Assembly (NCBI RefSeq): GCF_025961835.1
Contig: NZ_JAOQOK010000001.1
Coordinates: 3,162,001 to 3,226,000, forward strand
Direction: 5' to 3'
Source of the DNA: Sphingobium sp. B2D3C
GTDB taxonomy: Bacteria; Pseudomonadota; Alphaproteobacteria; Sphingomonadales; Sphingomonadaceae
Length of the DNA stretch: 64,000 nucleotides
A program made the position numbers and the translations under genes. Numbering within the stretch: the first letter of the stretch is position 1; every line of letters begins with the position of its first letter. Below, piece after piece: positions 19,201 to 27,469 of this stretch. The notes beneath the pieces are model-generated. The model saw nothing but the letters and a program-made list of their open reading frames with translations. It made no database searches and was not told the origin of the DNA.

Positions 19201-20134
19201 CTCCGTGGCGGTGAGCGCGGGCGGTTCGGGCACGGGCTCGATCATAGCGGGTGGCCCGGTGCAGCTTGCATACACCAGCAATGTCTCGCGCGATGTCAGT
19301 TCGCAAAGCAGCGTCTCGCTCACCTCGAGCGGCAGCGTGGGTGGCTCCATCCAGGCCGCCGGGCCGGTGGCGCTGAGCGCGACGGGGCCGGTCAGCTCGT
19401 CCGTCACCTCCGGGGGCTCGGCGTCCATCGCCTCGCAGTCGGGCATATCGAGCACGGTCAATGCCGGCGGGGGCGTGAGCGTCTTGGCGGGGTCCGGCAA
19501 TGTGAGCGGATCGATCAAGGCGACCGGCCCGGTCACCGTGCTGGCCAGTGCCGGATCGATCAGTTCGCAGATCGTCACGGCGGGCAGCGCCTCGGTCACC
19601 TCGGGCACGGGCAGCATTTCCAGCGCGATCAACGCCGGTGGCGCCGTGTCGGTGGCGGCACCGGGCGCGGTGACCAGCACCATCAGCTCGGGCGGCACGA
19701 TCTCGCTTCAGTCGAACACGCCGCTCAACGTGCAGGTCAACGGCGGCGCGCTCGTCGTCGATGCGCCCGGCGGCACCATCGAGGGTGTGTTCAAGGAGAT
19801 CAGCAGCAATGGCGACGGGTCGTTCGTGGTCAACGATCAGCCCGTAGTGGCTGGCGGCAAGATCAACCCGAACCAGATTATCACGGACACGTTCATCACG
19901 CCCGTCGGCGGTCAGGTGACCGGCACGGGCGAGATCATCCTGCCCGCCAATCTCACGCTGGGCGTAATCGCGCCCGCCAGCGCTGCGGTTGGTCCGGCGC
20001 GGCCTCCGATCGTCGTCAACACGGTCCAGCGGCTGGGCGAGCTGCTGCGGCAGGGCTACAGGGCGATCATCATCCAGATCGACGAGGGCCAGCAGGAGGT
20101 GGAGCGGGAGCTGGAATTGGCCAGCGCGCGCTAA
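13214..20134 (+). CDS. Two-partner secretion exoprotein (TpsA, filamentous haemagglutinin type)
   Basis: Large secreted surface adhesin, 2306 residues. Order of parts: signal peptide (cleavage near VLA-QD, residue 39); TPS secretion domain (about 40-300) with NANGIVGVINSNGVMF near residue 120, the counterpart of the NPNGI motif recognised by TpsB POTRA domains; right-handed beta-helix repeats of the parallel PbH1 type (ITGNLIDNTKSGISL and similar); two homologous beta-helix modules (about 577-905 and 1257-1552); then Ser/Gly/Thr-rich short repeats (about 1960-2190, units of the type GSISSQIVTAGSASVT). The C-terminus (QGYRAIIIQIDEGQQEVERELELASAR) is charged and lacks a toxin module. It lies 51 nt after tpsB. 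Function is inferred as attachment or biofilm formation; the exact ligand is unknown. Confidence 0.92.
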   Translation: MSTSTLAAQPALSPLRGRRTALLLSAAILALASARPVLAQDANALPTGGVVVGGSATIGAPASSSLAITQTSDRALIEWNSFDIGSNAQVTFSQPSASAIVLNRVVGGTAPSQIAGSLNANGIVGVINSNGVMFAGTADVNVGGLIASSANVVDADFMNGGPLAFTGMQGSTAEIVVSAGANISIADQGLAAFFAPSVRNQGVISARLGRVVLASGSSATLDLDGTGFLEIGLGADNALVENSGTIAARGGQILLTARTAGALIDQVVNSGTLTASGMTSEPDGTVVLFAQSGDLAMSGTIDAGADGLVGARAAGGIDVTSALSVSGDMLVEGARIGGAGQINVSNGALEMSLSIGGADVSGNGDVIGDALGVIGTVAGGTLLNLGEGIYAAGATVSRNNVTINGDGLATILLPLTGGQINGLTVNADDVTITGMRFIGTLPEGATASGFDWGGSVTRGIALLNGADNATIAGNSIIGVRNGILVDGRNVADLRITGNLIDNTKSGISLQYVDGSAPGFVISGNSAGAFGNEWGMNLHLNGVWNGTTTTSGNGLLGANISLEEQARLLALSGANGGMSVFNQAYTASNRTHVTVATNGSGGAQGSAATPLSSVQAGVNAVVSGGMVEVRDGTYDLGSSQLVIRKALTLTGQSESGVILDGRAVSGNGLGTISVFADNVSLSNFTLYGSTLAGGNYGIKVQPNPAGHVSTPGGTSERVHDFAISNVTVRGSRRAELDLNGVVGARITNFTADGRSVADDAILTEGAGVQITDSADVVLEGVHTLGNDWGGVALYQSNKSSGYNGQTTNITIDAALNSFEEQLGLFSQLESTTQQFGQLNLTGFDYAVRNSDHRSDDLDRQFIFYRTDLADALSFARDVGNAAASSIEGYGPGGLTNIFTVAEGLSINTAIGDARSGATVNVAAGTYEETAAVTKALTLSGAGMNETVITGGMTISGSPSGLTLRNFAVRGSAGSAVISNSGTITGLTLSGVRIDGENAAGRHGFIGGQIGGDIAITGSEFLNIRGWAAFDTRSGAGGASDGAQIGSVVFSGNLLDHTAGHIAFRQQSGDFDYPDVTIAQNIVRNGGDSDLSFGAIFKAFRAGTVDFVGNSVSDVGVSSWTPGGEATYGAVLMMRGVEALNLTDNIFTNNNQVLAVEPGFGLPTATTITGNSFINNRYDFYLPTNVAGGGTLSFGSGNNFVAGDATVQHIVWRSANDLDLTGVSFNGVLASALTLDQLFAVEDRITHGVDVAGAGLAHVVAGQLFVTTASGPDAVRRALALGQDGNRLNLSAGTHSLTDTLFITKDIDVVGQGSGLTVIDASGHGHYGIRVNADDVALSGFALLGSQANTSSTYGIKVEKRGDADSRNTGFAITDVAISGSHKTGLDLNAVVGAIIDGVSVSGVVAGNGISITDSANVIVRNSQTAGNAWGGLALYQANNIDGGGSTQQLTNIAIEASNSFGESNGLYLQNSSTMTAPGAINILGYDYIVRNAEHRQDGAQFTFFQKSRQDAFDYAVNLAAANASLVQGWSGTASSGTYYVGEGQLDAGGTAMLSLQSALDGSSMGDAIFVGAGRYSEAASLSGLRALIFEGATLDGMTLGGGAAGSSVRGSVTVGQGGFTAAGLLTLSGDMVIGAPAGTISLASVDGNHGLSLSGNTAAIGSAAIGRLDATGTMLSASNIATTATQTYTGATILSGTFSTGGGAFRVDGATMLGGATTLVTNGGAVRLGVVSGPQTLAVDAGQGAIELGSVNVGSITATGRQIMTAGTVTTGAQSYTGATTLAGTYSATSFSVNGATTLAGATTVDALAVASFLGINGGAGGGQTFTLNASTVALGNIGQITRLGATRVIGNQVVLNGSSYTASGLTFSGTATGSTLRLTQALTQFDARPGGSIAISPNLIGTANAAQSVAFLTGTGLAGATGDGDVSLGNLGSESVRLGSLSVTGGNFSAATVKLAGDFTSQLSGNQLFSANTLDTLGNVSASVTGSESGPIVAGGSVAVSAGGSGTGSIIAGGPVQLAYTSNVSRDVSSQSSVSLTSSGSVGGSIQAAGPVALSATGPVSSSVTSGGSASIASQSGISSTVNAGGGVSVLAGSGNVSGSIKATGPVTVLASAGSISSQIVTAGSASVTSGTGSISSAINAGGAVSVAAPGAVTSTISSGGTISLQSNTPLNVQVNGGALVVDAPGGTIEGVFKEISSNGDGSFVVNDQPVVAGGKINPNQIITDTFITPVGGQVTGTGEIILPANLTLGVIAPASAAVGPARPPIVVNTVQRLGELLRQGYRAIIIQIDEGQQEVERELELASAR
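14944..15930 (+). repeat. TpsA internal module, copy 1
   Basis: Encodes TpsA residues about 577-905. It contains TLTGQSESGVILDGRA, NYGIKVQ, ITDSADVVLEG, NDWGGVALYQSN and DYAVRNSDHR, each of which has a counterpart at the same spacing in copy 2 (16984-17870). Confidence 0.7.
16984..17870 (+). repeat. TpsA internal module, copy 2
   Basis: Encodes TpsA residues about 1257-1552. Counterparts of copy 1 include DVVGQGSGLTVIDASG, TYGIKVE, ITDSANVIVRN, NAWGGLALYQAN and DYIVRNAEHR. Divergence shows the duplication is old. Confidence 0.7.
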
Positions 20135-20155
20135 GATCAGCCTCGCCTCGCTCGC

Positions 20156-20731
20156 CTAGATTTCCGCGATCTGCGCGCAGATCCGGTCGAGCGAGGCGGC
20201 CTCCCGCTCGACTTCCCGCAGGCCGATTTCCAGCGGGCAGTTCTTGATATCCCGGCAATTCAGGATTTTGCCGGATGCGCCCTGTGCGCCGTCGATGATC
20301 AGCTGGCGGAACTGGGCGGTGCGCTGGAGGCTGCCATCGATGGTGGCGATCACCGCCAGCGCATCCTGATCGTGGCGGTCGCGCATGGCGACCAGCGCGC
20401 GCAGTTCGGCGAGCAGCTTTTGCAGTGTGGGGCGGGTTCGTCCGCCGACGGAGCGCACATCGCCGAACGACTCGCGCATGGTCGAGACCTTGTCCGCGGT
20501 TGTGCGCTCAAGCTGGCCCCAGGCGAGAATCAGGCGGCCGACCGCCTGCAACAGCGCAGCATCGCCATCGGCAGGCGCAGTCGCAGGTCGTGCGCCGGGG
20601 AAAAGATCGGGCTGGTCTTCATTAAGCGGTTCGCCGGTCGGCGTGGGAGAACCGACCGGCGTTCCTTGCTCGACACCGGCATTGTTACCGGGCGAAGCAG
20701 AAGTTCGGTGGGAATCGGACACGTTGCTCAT
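20156..20731 (-). CDS. Unknown protein convergent to tpsA
   Basis: No family recognised. The 191-residue product has a Pro/Ser/Thr-rich, probably disordered N-terminus (about 1-55) and a helical rest, including LILAWGQLERTTADKV and a C-terminal CRDIKNCPLEIGLREVEREA segment with two cysteines. No signal peptide or membrane helix is visible. It points towards the end of tpsA with 21 nt between stops, so it is transcribed separately. Codon usage resembles the surroundings. Confidence 0.65.
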   Translation of the reverse strand: MSNVSDSHRTSASPGNNAGVEQGTPVGSPTPTGEPLNEDQPDLFPGARPATAPADGDAALLQAVGRLILAWGQLERTTADKVSTMRESFGDVRSVGGRTRPTLQKLLAELRALVAMRDRHDQDALAVIATIDGSLQRTAQFRQLIIDGAQGASGKILNCRDIKNCPLEIGLREVEREAASLDRICAQIAEI

Positions 20732-20948
20732 CCGTCAGGCAACAGCGCGCATCGGCATGATGGTGGGATCATCACAGCAGACACAATGGCATCTCGCCCC
20801 AAGACCAGCGAACCGACTCTTCGTCCCACTCTCTTTGTGGAGTGTTAAGTGTACTATATGAATGATAGCCGCCGAGAGTGCATCTGAAAATTGCGTTGAA
20901 CCAAGCCGAACGCCAAAAAAATGCCACATTGCGTGCAAGGGGCGGCGC

Positions 20949-21113
20949 TCAAAAATCAACGGCGATGCCCTTGCGCTCCCAATCGCCGAAGCGGGTCGGG
21001 TCCAGCTCCTCGTCAGAAGGGCGCGGCTGCGCCGGGGCTTCCTCTGGCTGGGGCACCGGCGGGCTTTTCGAAAGGTAGCTCGGCGGCTTGAGATGATCGG
21101 GGCGTTTTCCCAC
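20949..21113 (-). CDS. DUF1674 (SDHAF4-like) small protein
   Basis: A 54-residue protein starting at GTG 21113 (an in-frame TAA lies two codons upstream). The N-terminus reads MGKRPDHLKPPSYLSKSPP, a Pro/Glu-rich middle follows, and the C-terminus is DPTRFGDWERKGIAVDF, the diagnostic RYGDWE-KG-DF pattern of DUF1674. Eukaryotic relatives (SDHAF4) help insert the flavoprotein into succinate dehydrogenase. It is divergent from rsmB, with 108 nt between the two starts. Confidence 0.82.
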   Translation of the reverse strand: MGKRPDHLKPPSYLSKSPPVPQPEEAPAQPRPSDEELDPTRFGDWERKGIAVDF

Positions 21114-21207
21114 GCTTTAGTGCTCCGTTTTCGTGCCAATGGCACGCGGTTCGTGACCTGATGATGCCATAAGCGGCATTTCCCGGCCACGTATCGACTT
21201 TAGCTGT

Positions 21208-21221
21208 TATAGGGCCAAGCC
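21208..21221 (+). promoter_or_regulatory. -10-like TATAGG close to the rsmB start
   Basis: TATAGG (21208-21213) is separated from ATG 21222 by only 8 nt and no Shine-Dalgarno is present, so a transcript from it would be essentially leaderless. No convincing -35 hexamer is seen. Confidence 0.35.
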
Positions 21222-22532
21222 ATGTCCCGCCCAACCGCCAAATCGCAGCACGTCCCTCAAAATGCCCAACCTGCCGGTCTCCCTGCCCGGCGAGCGGCGC
21301 TCAGCCTGCTCGATGCTGTGATCCGGCGCGGGCAGCCGCTCGAACAGGCGCTGGGGGCTGCAGCCCGCAACATCAGCCATCCGCCAGACCGCGCCTTGGC
21401 GCATGGCATCGCGGCCGGGGTGCTGCGTTACATGACGGAACTGGATGCGCTGATCGACAGCGCAACCGCCCGTCCGCTGCCCGTGGACGCGAAGGCGCGC
21501 ATGGTGCTGCGGCTGGCGCTGGCGCAGGCGCTGATCCTCGAAACACCACCTCATGCCGTGATTGCGACGTCCCTGCCCCTGGTCGATGGCGGGCCGCGCA
21601 AGCTCGTTCATGGCGTTCTTGGCACCTTGTTCCGGCGCCAGCTGGCCCTCCCCGAGGCGCCTCGCCTGCCGGACGAAGTTGAGGCGCGCTGGGGCGAGGC
21701 GTGGGGCGAAGAGGTCGTCGCCGCGGCGCGGCAGCTCATCGCGCACCGCCCCCCGCTCGATCTCACATTGCGCGATGCCGGAACGACTGACGAATGGACG
21801 GAGCGGCTTGGCGGCGTGTCACTCATGCCCGGTCACGTCCGTTTGCCGGCGGATAGCGAGGTAACAGCCCTCCCCGGCTATGCCGAGGGGCAGTGGTGGG
21901 TGCAGGACCTCGCCGCCTCGCTGCCGGCCCGGCTGCTCGGGGTGGGGGGAGGCCGTTCCGTGCTCGATCTGTGCGCGGCGCCAGGCGGTAAGACCATGCA
22001 GCTTGCGTCTGGGGGCTGGCGCGTCACCGCCGTCGACCAGTCCCAGCGCCGGCTGGAGCGGATGCAGGCCAATCTCACGCGCACCGGGCTTGAGGCAGCG
22101 GTGCTGCGCGCCGACCTCACCAGTTGGGCGCCGGACGCGCCTGTCGAGGCGATCCTGCTCGATGCGCCCTGTAGCGCGACCGGCATTTTCCGGCGTCACC
22201 CGGATGTGTTGCACCGCGTTGGCCCACCACAGATTGCCGAGATGACCGAAATCCAGGCGGCGCTCGTCGCGCGCGTGTCGGGCTGGCTGAAGCCTGGCGG
22301 CGTGCTGGTCTACGCCACCTGTTCGCTGGAGCCCGAGGAAGGCGAGGCGCAGATGGACACCCTGCGCGCGAACCATCCCGAGATGCTGCCACGGCCGATC
22401 GACACGGCCTTGCTGCCCGAGGGGCTCGTGGCGGACGGGCATGTGCTGCGCCTTTTCCCCGGTGCGTTGATGCCGGCGGGCGGGCTGGATGGATTCTTCA
22501 TCGCGAGCCTGTCCCGCTCTGACTCGGTTTAG
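21222..22532 (+). CDS. rsmB: 16S rRNA cytosine-5 methyltransferase RsmB (NusB-type)
   Basis: SAM-dependent RNA m5C methyltransferase, expected to modify C967 of 16S rRNA. The 436 residues have a NusB-like helical RNA-binding domain (about 22-150; RAALSLLDAVIRRG, AHGIAAGVLRYM) and a Rossmann methyltransferase domain with the SAM motif VLDLCAAPGGKTMQLA, the proline-cysteine motif LDAPCSATGIFRRHPD and the catalytic-cysteine motif YATCSLEPEE. It is followed by rpe with a 79-nt gap. Confidence 0.93.
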   Translation: MSRPTAKSQHVPQNAQPAGLPARRAALSLLDAVIRRGQPLEQALGAAARNISHPPDRALAHGIAAGVLRYMTELDALIDSATARPLPVDAKARMVLRLALAQALILETPPHAVIATSLPLVDGGPRKLVHGVLGTLFRRQLALPEAPRLPDEVEARWGEAWGEEVVAAARQLIAHRPPLDLTLRDAGTTDEWTERLGGVSLMPGHVRLPADSEVTALPGYAEGQWWVQDLAASLPARLLGVGGGRSVLDLCAAPGGKTMQLASGGWRVTAVDQSQRRLERMQANLTRTGLEAAVLRADLTSWAPDAPVEAILLDAPCSATGIFRRHPDVLHRVGPPQIAEMTEIQAALVARVSGWLKPGGVLVYATCSLEPEEGEAQMDTLRANHPEMLPRPIDTALLPEGLVADGHVLRLFPGALMPAGGLDGFFIASLSRSDSV

Positions 22533-22611
22533 GGCGCGCGCGGCGCAATCCATCCACAACTTTCGGCCTGTGGCAGTTGCACTGTCCGAATCGCAGGGTT
22601 AAGCGAAATTC

Positions 22612-23274
22612 ATGATGCCATCCGTGCGTATTTCCCCGTCGATCCTCTCCGCTGACTTCGCGCGCCTGGGCGAGGAGGTCCGCGCGGTCGACGAGGCGGG
22701 TGCCGACTGGATCCATGTCGATGTGATGGACGGGCATTTCGTGCCCAACATCACCATCGGCCCGATGGTCGTGAAGGCGCTGCGGCCGCATACCCAGAAG
22801 CCGCTCGACGTGCATCTGATGATCTCGCCGGTGGACAGCTTCCTCGATGCGTTTGCGGAGGCCGGCGCGGATATCCTGACCGTGCATCCCGAGGCCGGGC
22901 CGCACATTCACCGCACGGTTCAGCGGATCAAGGCGCTGGGCAAGAAGGCGGGCGTTTCGCTCAATCCCGGCACGCCGGCCAAGATGCTGGACTATCTGCT
23001 CGAGGATCTCGATCTGGTCCTCATCATGAGCGTCAACCCCGGCTTTGGCGGCCAGAGCTTCATCGATAGCCAGCTGCGCAAGATCGAGGCGGTGCGCAAG
23101 GCCATCGACAAGACCGGCAAGGAGATCGCTCTGGAAGTGGATGGCGGCGTGGATGCCGTCACCGCCCCGCGCGTCATTGCGGCGGGGGCCGATGTACTGG
23201 TGGCGGGCACCGCGACCTTCCGGGGTGGCCCGGCATCCTATGCCGACAACATCCGGATGCTGAGGGGCGGATGA
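22612..23274 (+). CDS. rpe: Ribulose-phosphate 3-epimerase
   Basis: Interconverts ribulose 5-phosphate and xylulose 5-phosphate in the pentose phosphate pathway. The 220-residue TIM barrel shows [17 protein letters not shown], the metal-binding [13 protein letters not shown], the DVHLMI strand and [12 protein letters not shown], with the final phosphate-binding VAGTATF. The stop overlaps the start of the heparinase-like gene by 4 nt (ATGA), so the two are translationally coupled. Confidence 0.95.
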   Translation: MMPSVRISPSILSADFARLGEEVRAVDEAGADWIHVDVMDGHFVPNITIGPMVVKALRPHTQKPLDVHLMISPVDSFLDAFAEAGADILTVHPEAGPHIHRTVQRIKALGKKAGVSLNPGTPAKMLDYLLEDLDLVLIMSVNPGFGGQSFIDSQLRKIEAVRKAIDKTGKEIALEVDGGVDAVTAPRVIAAGADVLVAGTATFRGGPASYADNIRMLRGG

Positions 23275-25028
23275 GCGCCCGGCCGCTCCCCACGCCTACG
23301 CCGCCCCCGGAACCGCCGGTGGAAGACGGTATTGAGCGGGGCAAGCGGCTGATTCGCGTCTCGGACGATCGCGGTGTGTCGCTGACCGAGCGGCTGGCCA
23401 ATCACTTCTACCGCCTCAGTTGGGCGACGCCGTTCCACAATATGCGGCTCAAGGGCAAATATCCGCTCAAGCTGCTCGCCGTGCCGGATGACGGCATTCC
23501 GGGCGACGCGCGGGCGGGCAAGGCGCTGCGGGCGGGCTATTTCCTGTTTCGCGGCCTCAAGCAGCCCGTGGCCACGCTGGACTGGCGCCGCATCGAGCAG
23601 CCGGCGGAGTTCGTGGATTATCTCCACAGCTTTCGCTGGATGCGCGATCTGGCGGCCGCCACCACGCGGGACAATGCGGTGCCCGTTGCCGAGGCGCAGA
23701 TGCGGGCCTGGCTGACCGCCCATGCCGAAAAGCCGACCGACCCTGCCTGGCGTGCCGATAATGCCGGATGGCGTATCCTGTACTGGACAGCCTATTCGCC
23801 GCTGATCCTCTCGAGCAACGATCTCGTCTACCGCAGCCTGGTGCTCAACAGCATCGCGCGCACGGCGCGTCACCTCGATCGGGGCGCGGACAAGGCGCCG
23901 CTCGGCCTGCCGCGCGTGATCGCGTGGACCGGCATCGTCGCGGCCGGCCTGTTGCTGCCCGGTGGCGATCCGCGACGGATATTTGGCGAGGCCGGGCTGC
24001 GGCGCGCGCTGGAGACGGGCTTTTCGAGCGATGGCGGCATCATTTCCCGCTCGCCGCTGGAGCAGGTCGAGGCGATCACGCTGCTGGCGATGCTGCGCGC
24101 CGTCTATGACGTCCGCCGCGCCGACCTGCCGGCCTGGCTGGCTGAAACGATGGAGCGCATCGTCGCGGCCCTGCTCGGCATATTGCATGGCGATGGCGCG
24201 CCCGGAAGCTGGCAGGGCGGGGCGCCGCTCGATCCGGCCCGGATCACAGCTATCGTCGCGGCCTCCGGCATTCGCGCCCGGCCGCTGCGGCAGGCACGCG
24301 ACTGGGGCTATCAGCGGCTGAGTGGCGGCACGACTGTCGTTCAGGTCGATGCGGCCCCGCCACCGGTGGCCCGGCTGGCCTCCAATGGCTGCGCTTCGAC
24401 AACGGCGCTGGAAGTCTCGGACGGGCCGGTGCGGCTCATCGTCAATTGCGGCGGCGCGGCACTGGCGGGCGCTTCTCTCCCGGCTGATCTCACCCAGGGT
24501 CTGCGCACAACGGCGGCGCATTCGACGCTGGTGCTGGACGATACCAATTCCACCGCGATCCTCCCCGATGGCGCGCTCGGCAAGGGCGTGAGCGAAGTCG
24601 AGCTGGATCGGCAGGAGCATGAGCAGGGCAGCCGGCTCGAAATTGCGCATGATGGCTATGCGCGGCGCCTTGGCCATTTGCATCGGCGCACGCTGGTTCT
24701 CACGCATGAAGGGCGGGAACTGCGCGGCGAGGACGTGCTGCTGCCCGGCAGCCGCCGCCGCAAGCCGGTCAGCTGCCCGCTCGCCATCCGCTTCCATCTT
24801 GGCCCCGATATCGAGCCGACGTTGACCGCTGACCGGCAGGGCGCGTTGCTGCGTCTGCCCAGCGGTGCCTTGTGGCAGTTCCGGGTCGGCGCCGGGGAAC
24901 TCGCAGTGGAAGAAAGCCTCTGGGTGGACGGCGAAGGCAGGCCCCACCCCACGCAGCAACTCGTGGTGAGCGCCACCACGGGGCCGGGCGGAACAAGCAT
25001 CGGCTGGCTGCTCAAGAAATCGGGATAA
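23271..25028 (+). CDS. Heparinase II/III family protein
   Basis: Predicted polysaccharide lyase-like protein, 585 residues. The N-terminal part (about 1-330) is the helical toroid typical of the family ([29 protein letters not shown] region, [15 protein letters not shown]); the C-terminal part (about 350-585) is the beta-sandwich heparinase II/III domain with an [14 protein letters not shown] motif that carries the usual active-site histidine region. No signal peptide is obvious. Its placement between rpe and purH is found in other sphingomonads; the natural substrate is unknown. Confidence 0.85.
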   Translation: MSARPLPTPTPPPEPPVEDGIERGKRLIRVSDDRGVSLTERLANHFYRLSWATPFHNMRLKGKYPLKLLAVPDDGIPGDARAGKALRAGYFLFRGLKQPVATLDWRRIEQPAEFVDYLHSFRWMRDLAAATTRDNAVPVAEAQMRAWLTAHAEKPTDPAWRADNAGWRILYWTAYSPLILSSNDLVYRSLVLNSIARTARHLDRGADKAPLGLPRVIAWTGIVAAGLLLPGGDPRRIFGEAGLRRALETGFSSDGGIISRSPLEQVEAITLLAMLRAVYDVRRADLPAWLAETMERIVAALLGILHGDGAPGSWQGGAPLDPARITAIVAASGIRARPLRQARDWGYQRLSGGTTVVQVDAAPPPVARLASNGCASTTALEVSDGPVRLIVNCGGAALAGASLPADLTQGLRTTAAHSTLVLDDTNSTAILPDGALGKGVSEVELDRQEHEQGSRLEIAHDGYARRLGHLHRRTLVLTHEGRELRGEDVLLPGSRRRKPVSCPLAIRFHLGPDIEPTLTADRQGALLRLPSGALWQFRVGAGELAVEESLWVDGEGRPHPTQQLVVSATTGPGGTSIGWLLKKSG

Positions 25029-25039
25029 GGACAAGACAG

Positions 25040-26629
25040 ATGCAGGATGTGACGATCCGGCGGGCACTCCTTTCGGTGTCCGACAAGACCGGGCTATTCG
25101 AGCTGGGTGCCGCGCTGGCGCGCCATGGCGTGGAGCTGGTTTCCACCGGCGGCACGGCCAAGGCGCTGCGCGAGGCGGGGCTCGAGGTGCAGGATATTTC
25201 GGACCTCACCGGTTTTCCCGAGATGATGGACGGGCGCGTCAAGACGCTGCACCCCAAGGTGCATGGCGGCCTGCTCGCGGTGCGCGACAATGCCGAACAT
25301 GTCGCGGCGATGGAGGCCCATGAGATCGGTGCGATCGATCTCGTCGTGGTCAATCTCTATCCCTTCGCTGCCACCGTCGCCAAGGGCGCGGACCGCGACG
25401 AGGTGATCGAGAATATCGATATCGGCGGTCCCTCGATGGTCCGCTCTGCGGCCAAGAACCACGCCAGCGTGACGATCCTCACCGATCCGGCCGATTATGC
25501 GCGTCTGATGGACGAGATGGACGAGAAGGGCGGCGCGACCAGTTATGATTTCCGGCGCCTCTGCGCCGCCAAGGCCTATGCCGCGACGGCGGAATATGAT
25601 GCCATGATTGCCAGCTGGTTCGCCACGGTGGATCAGGGCGAGCCGTTCGCGCCCCGCATGGCGGTGCCGCTGCGTCTCGGCCAGTCGCTGCGTTATGGTG
25701 AAAACCCGCACCAGCAGGCCGCGCTGTATCTGCCGGCCTTCGCGCCCGAGGGCGGCCTTGCCGATCACCGGCAGGTGCAGGGCAAGGAGCTGAGCTACAA
25801 TAATCTGGCCGATGCCGATGCGGCGATGGAGCTGGTCAGCGAGTTCCGCGACGGGCCGCCGACCGTAGTCATCATCAAGCACGCCAATCCCTGCGGCGTC
25901 GCCACCGGCGAGACGCTGATCGACGCCTATCGCGCCGCCTTCCAGTGCGACACCGTGTCGGCCTTTGGCGGCATCATTGCAGTCAACCGGCCGCTCGACG
26001 GGCCGACGGCAGAAGCGATCACCGAGATTTTCACTGAAGTCGTCTGCGCGCCGGATGCCGATGATGCGGCGCGGGCCGTGTTCGCGAAGAAGAAGAATTT
26101 GCGGCTCATCCTCACCGGCCCGCTGCCCGATCCGGCACGCGCGGGCATGACGATGAAGTCCATTGCGGGCGGCATGCTGGTGCAGACGCGCGACAATGGC
26201 AGCATCAGCCGCGATGACCTCAAGGTGGTGACCAAGCGGGCGCCGACCGATCAGGAACTGACCGACTGCCTGTTCGCCTGGACCGTCGCCAAGCATGTCC
26301 GCTCCAATGCCATCGTCTATGCTAAGAATGGTGTGACGGCGGGCATCGGTGCCGGGCAGATGAACCGGCGCGATTCCTCCCGCATCGCGGCCATCCGCGC
26401 GCGCGAGGCGGCCGAGGCTGCGGGCTGGAGCGAGCCGCGCACCGTCGGTAGCGCCGTAGCGTCCGATGCCTTCTTCCCCTTCCCCGACGGCCTGCTCGCA
26501 GCGGCCGAGGCTGGCGCACGCGCGGTGATCCAGCCGGGCGGGTCGCTGGGCGACGACGCGGTGATCGCGGCGGCGGATGAGGCCGGGCTGGCGATGGTCT
26601 TCACCGGGATGCGTCACTTCCGCCACTAA
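25040..26629 (+). CDS. purH: Bifunctional AICAR transformylase/IMP cyclohydrolase
   Basis: Carries out the last two steps of de novo IMP synthesis. From ATG 25040 (Shine-Dalgarno AAGGA) it has 529 residues: an IMP cyclohydrolase domain (about 1-190) with [11 protein letters not shown] and [13 protein letters not shown], and the formyltransferase domain (about 200-529) with the catalytic KHANPCG motif and the C-terminal [15 protein letters not shown] ending ([11 protein letters not shown]). Length matches the family. Confidence 0.96.
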   Translation: MQDVTIRRALLSVSDKTGLFELGAALARHGVELVSTGGTAKALREAGLEVQDISDLTGFPEMMDGRVKTLHPKVHGGLLAVRDNAEHVAAMEAHEIGAIDLVVVNLYPFAATVAKGADRDEVIENIDIGGPSMVRSAAKNHASVTILTDPADYARLMDEMDEKGGATSYDFRRLCAAKAYAATAEYDAMIASWFATVDQGEPFAPRMAVPLRLGQSLRYGENPHQQAALYLPAFAPEGGLADHRQVQGKELSYNNLADADAAMELVSEFRDGPPTVVIIKHANPCGVATGETLIDAYRAAFQCDTVSAFGGIIAVNRPLDGPTAEAITEIFTEVVCAPDADDAARAVFAKKKNLRLILTGPLPDPARAGMTMKSIAGGMLVQTRDNGSISRDDLKVVTKRAPTDQELTDCLFAWTVAKHVRSNAIVYAKNGVTAGIGAGQMNRRDSSRIAAIRAREAAEAAGWSEPRTVGSAVASDAFFPFPDGLLAAAEAGARAVIQPGGSLGDDAVIAAADEAGLAMVFTGMRHFRH

Positions 26630-26661
26630 GCTGTGCCGGCAGAAGTAGGCATGCAGCCGGA

Positions 26662-26677
26662 GCGGGCCTCGGCCCGC
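26662..26677 (+). terminator. GC-rich hairpin after purH
   Basis: GCGGGCC-TC-GGCCCGC is a perfect 7-bp stem 32 nt after the purH stop. No T-run follows, so intrinsic termination is uncertain. Confidence 0.35.
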
Positions 26678-26761
26678 CCGGTTCTGCGCGCCGGCGGGTT
26701 GATGCCGGGCGCCGCGATGTGACATGGTGCGGCTTCGCCCGCCCTGCCACTGCCCGGATCG

Positions 26762-27469
26762 ATGCTCTTGTTTCTTCAGCCTGTCCCCGTCCTGCGCCTG
26801 AACCTCATCTTCCTCGCTCTCTTCTCCCTGCTGCTGGTTGCGGTGCCCGGGCCGCTGCTTGCGCAAAGCGCGACGAAGCCGACGCCGGGCTTCATCCGCG
26901 TGCGGCTGGAGACGGACATGGGCAACATCGTGCTCGCCTTGAACGCCCGTCGTGCGCCCAAGACGGTCGCCAATTTCATGATCTATGTGGATGATGGCCG
27001 GCTGGACGGGACGAGCTTCTACCGGGCCTTCCGCCGCAAGAACGATCCCAAGTCGGGCTTCGTCCAGGGCGGGATCGATACCGAGGCGCGGCGGGTCTAC
27101 TTCCCCACTGTGGAGCTGGAGCCGACCGATCAGACTGGCCTCAAACATCTGGATGGCACCATTTCCATGGCGCGCCACAAGGAGCCGAATTCGGGCACCG
27201 GCAACTTCTCCATTCAGGTCGGCGCCAACCCCACGCTCGATGCAAGGCCGGGCTATGCGGGCTATGCCGCCTTCGGCCAGGTGGTCGCGGGCATGGATGT
27301 GGTCAAGCGCATCATGGCGCGCGACACCTGCTGCGGGCGCGGCGTGATGTTCGGCCAGATGATCAAGGACCGCGTCACGATCAAGCGCGCCGTGCGGCTC
27401 GATGGCACGCCCAAGCCGAGCGGCGCGGTGAAGCCCTGGCTGGTGAGCCCGCGCGGCGCGGTTCGCTAG
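26762..27469 (+). CDS. Exported cyclophilin-type peptidyl-prolyl isomerase
   Basis: Catalyses proline cis-trans isomerisation, here in the periplasm. The 235-residue precursor begins with a long hydrophobic signal sequence (about residues 10-34, ending LLAQS) followed by a cyclophilin domain: VRLETDMGNIVLALNARRAPKTVANF, FVQGGID, GTISMARHKEPNSGTGNFSI and the final FGQVVAGMDVVKRI. The stop codon is in the tetranucleotide CTAG that also serves as stop of the convergent glutamate dehydrogenase gene. Confidence 0.92.
   Translation: MLLFLQPVPVLRLNLIFLALFSLLLVAVPGPLLAQSATKPTPGFIRVRLETDMGNIVLALNARRAPKTVANFMIYVDDGRLDGTSFYRAFRRKNDPKSGFVQGGIDTEARRVYFPTVELEPTDQTGLKHLDGTISMARHKEPNSGTGNFSIQVGANPTLDARPGYAGYAAFGQVVAGMDVVKRIMARDTCCGRGVMFGQMIKDRVTIKRAVRLDGTPKPSGAVKPWLVSPRGAVR

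Noticed and set aside
19100..19780. CRISPR-like periodicity
   Set aside because: Short degenerate repeats inside tpsA encode Ser/Gly-rich protein repeats; no constant repeats with unique spacers.
23238..25067. 609-residue minus-strand frame
   Set aside because: Antisense to the heparinase-like gene, no motifs.
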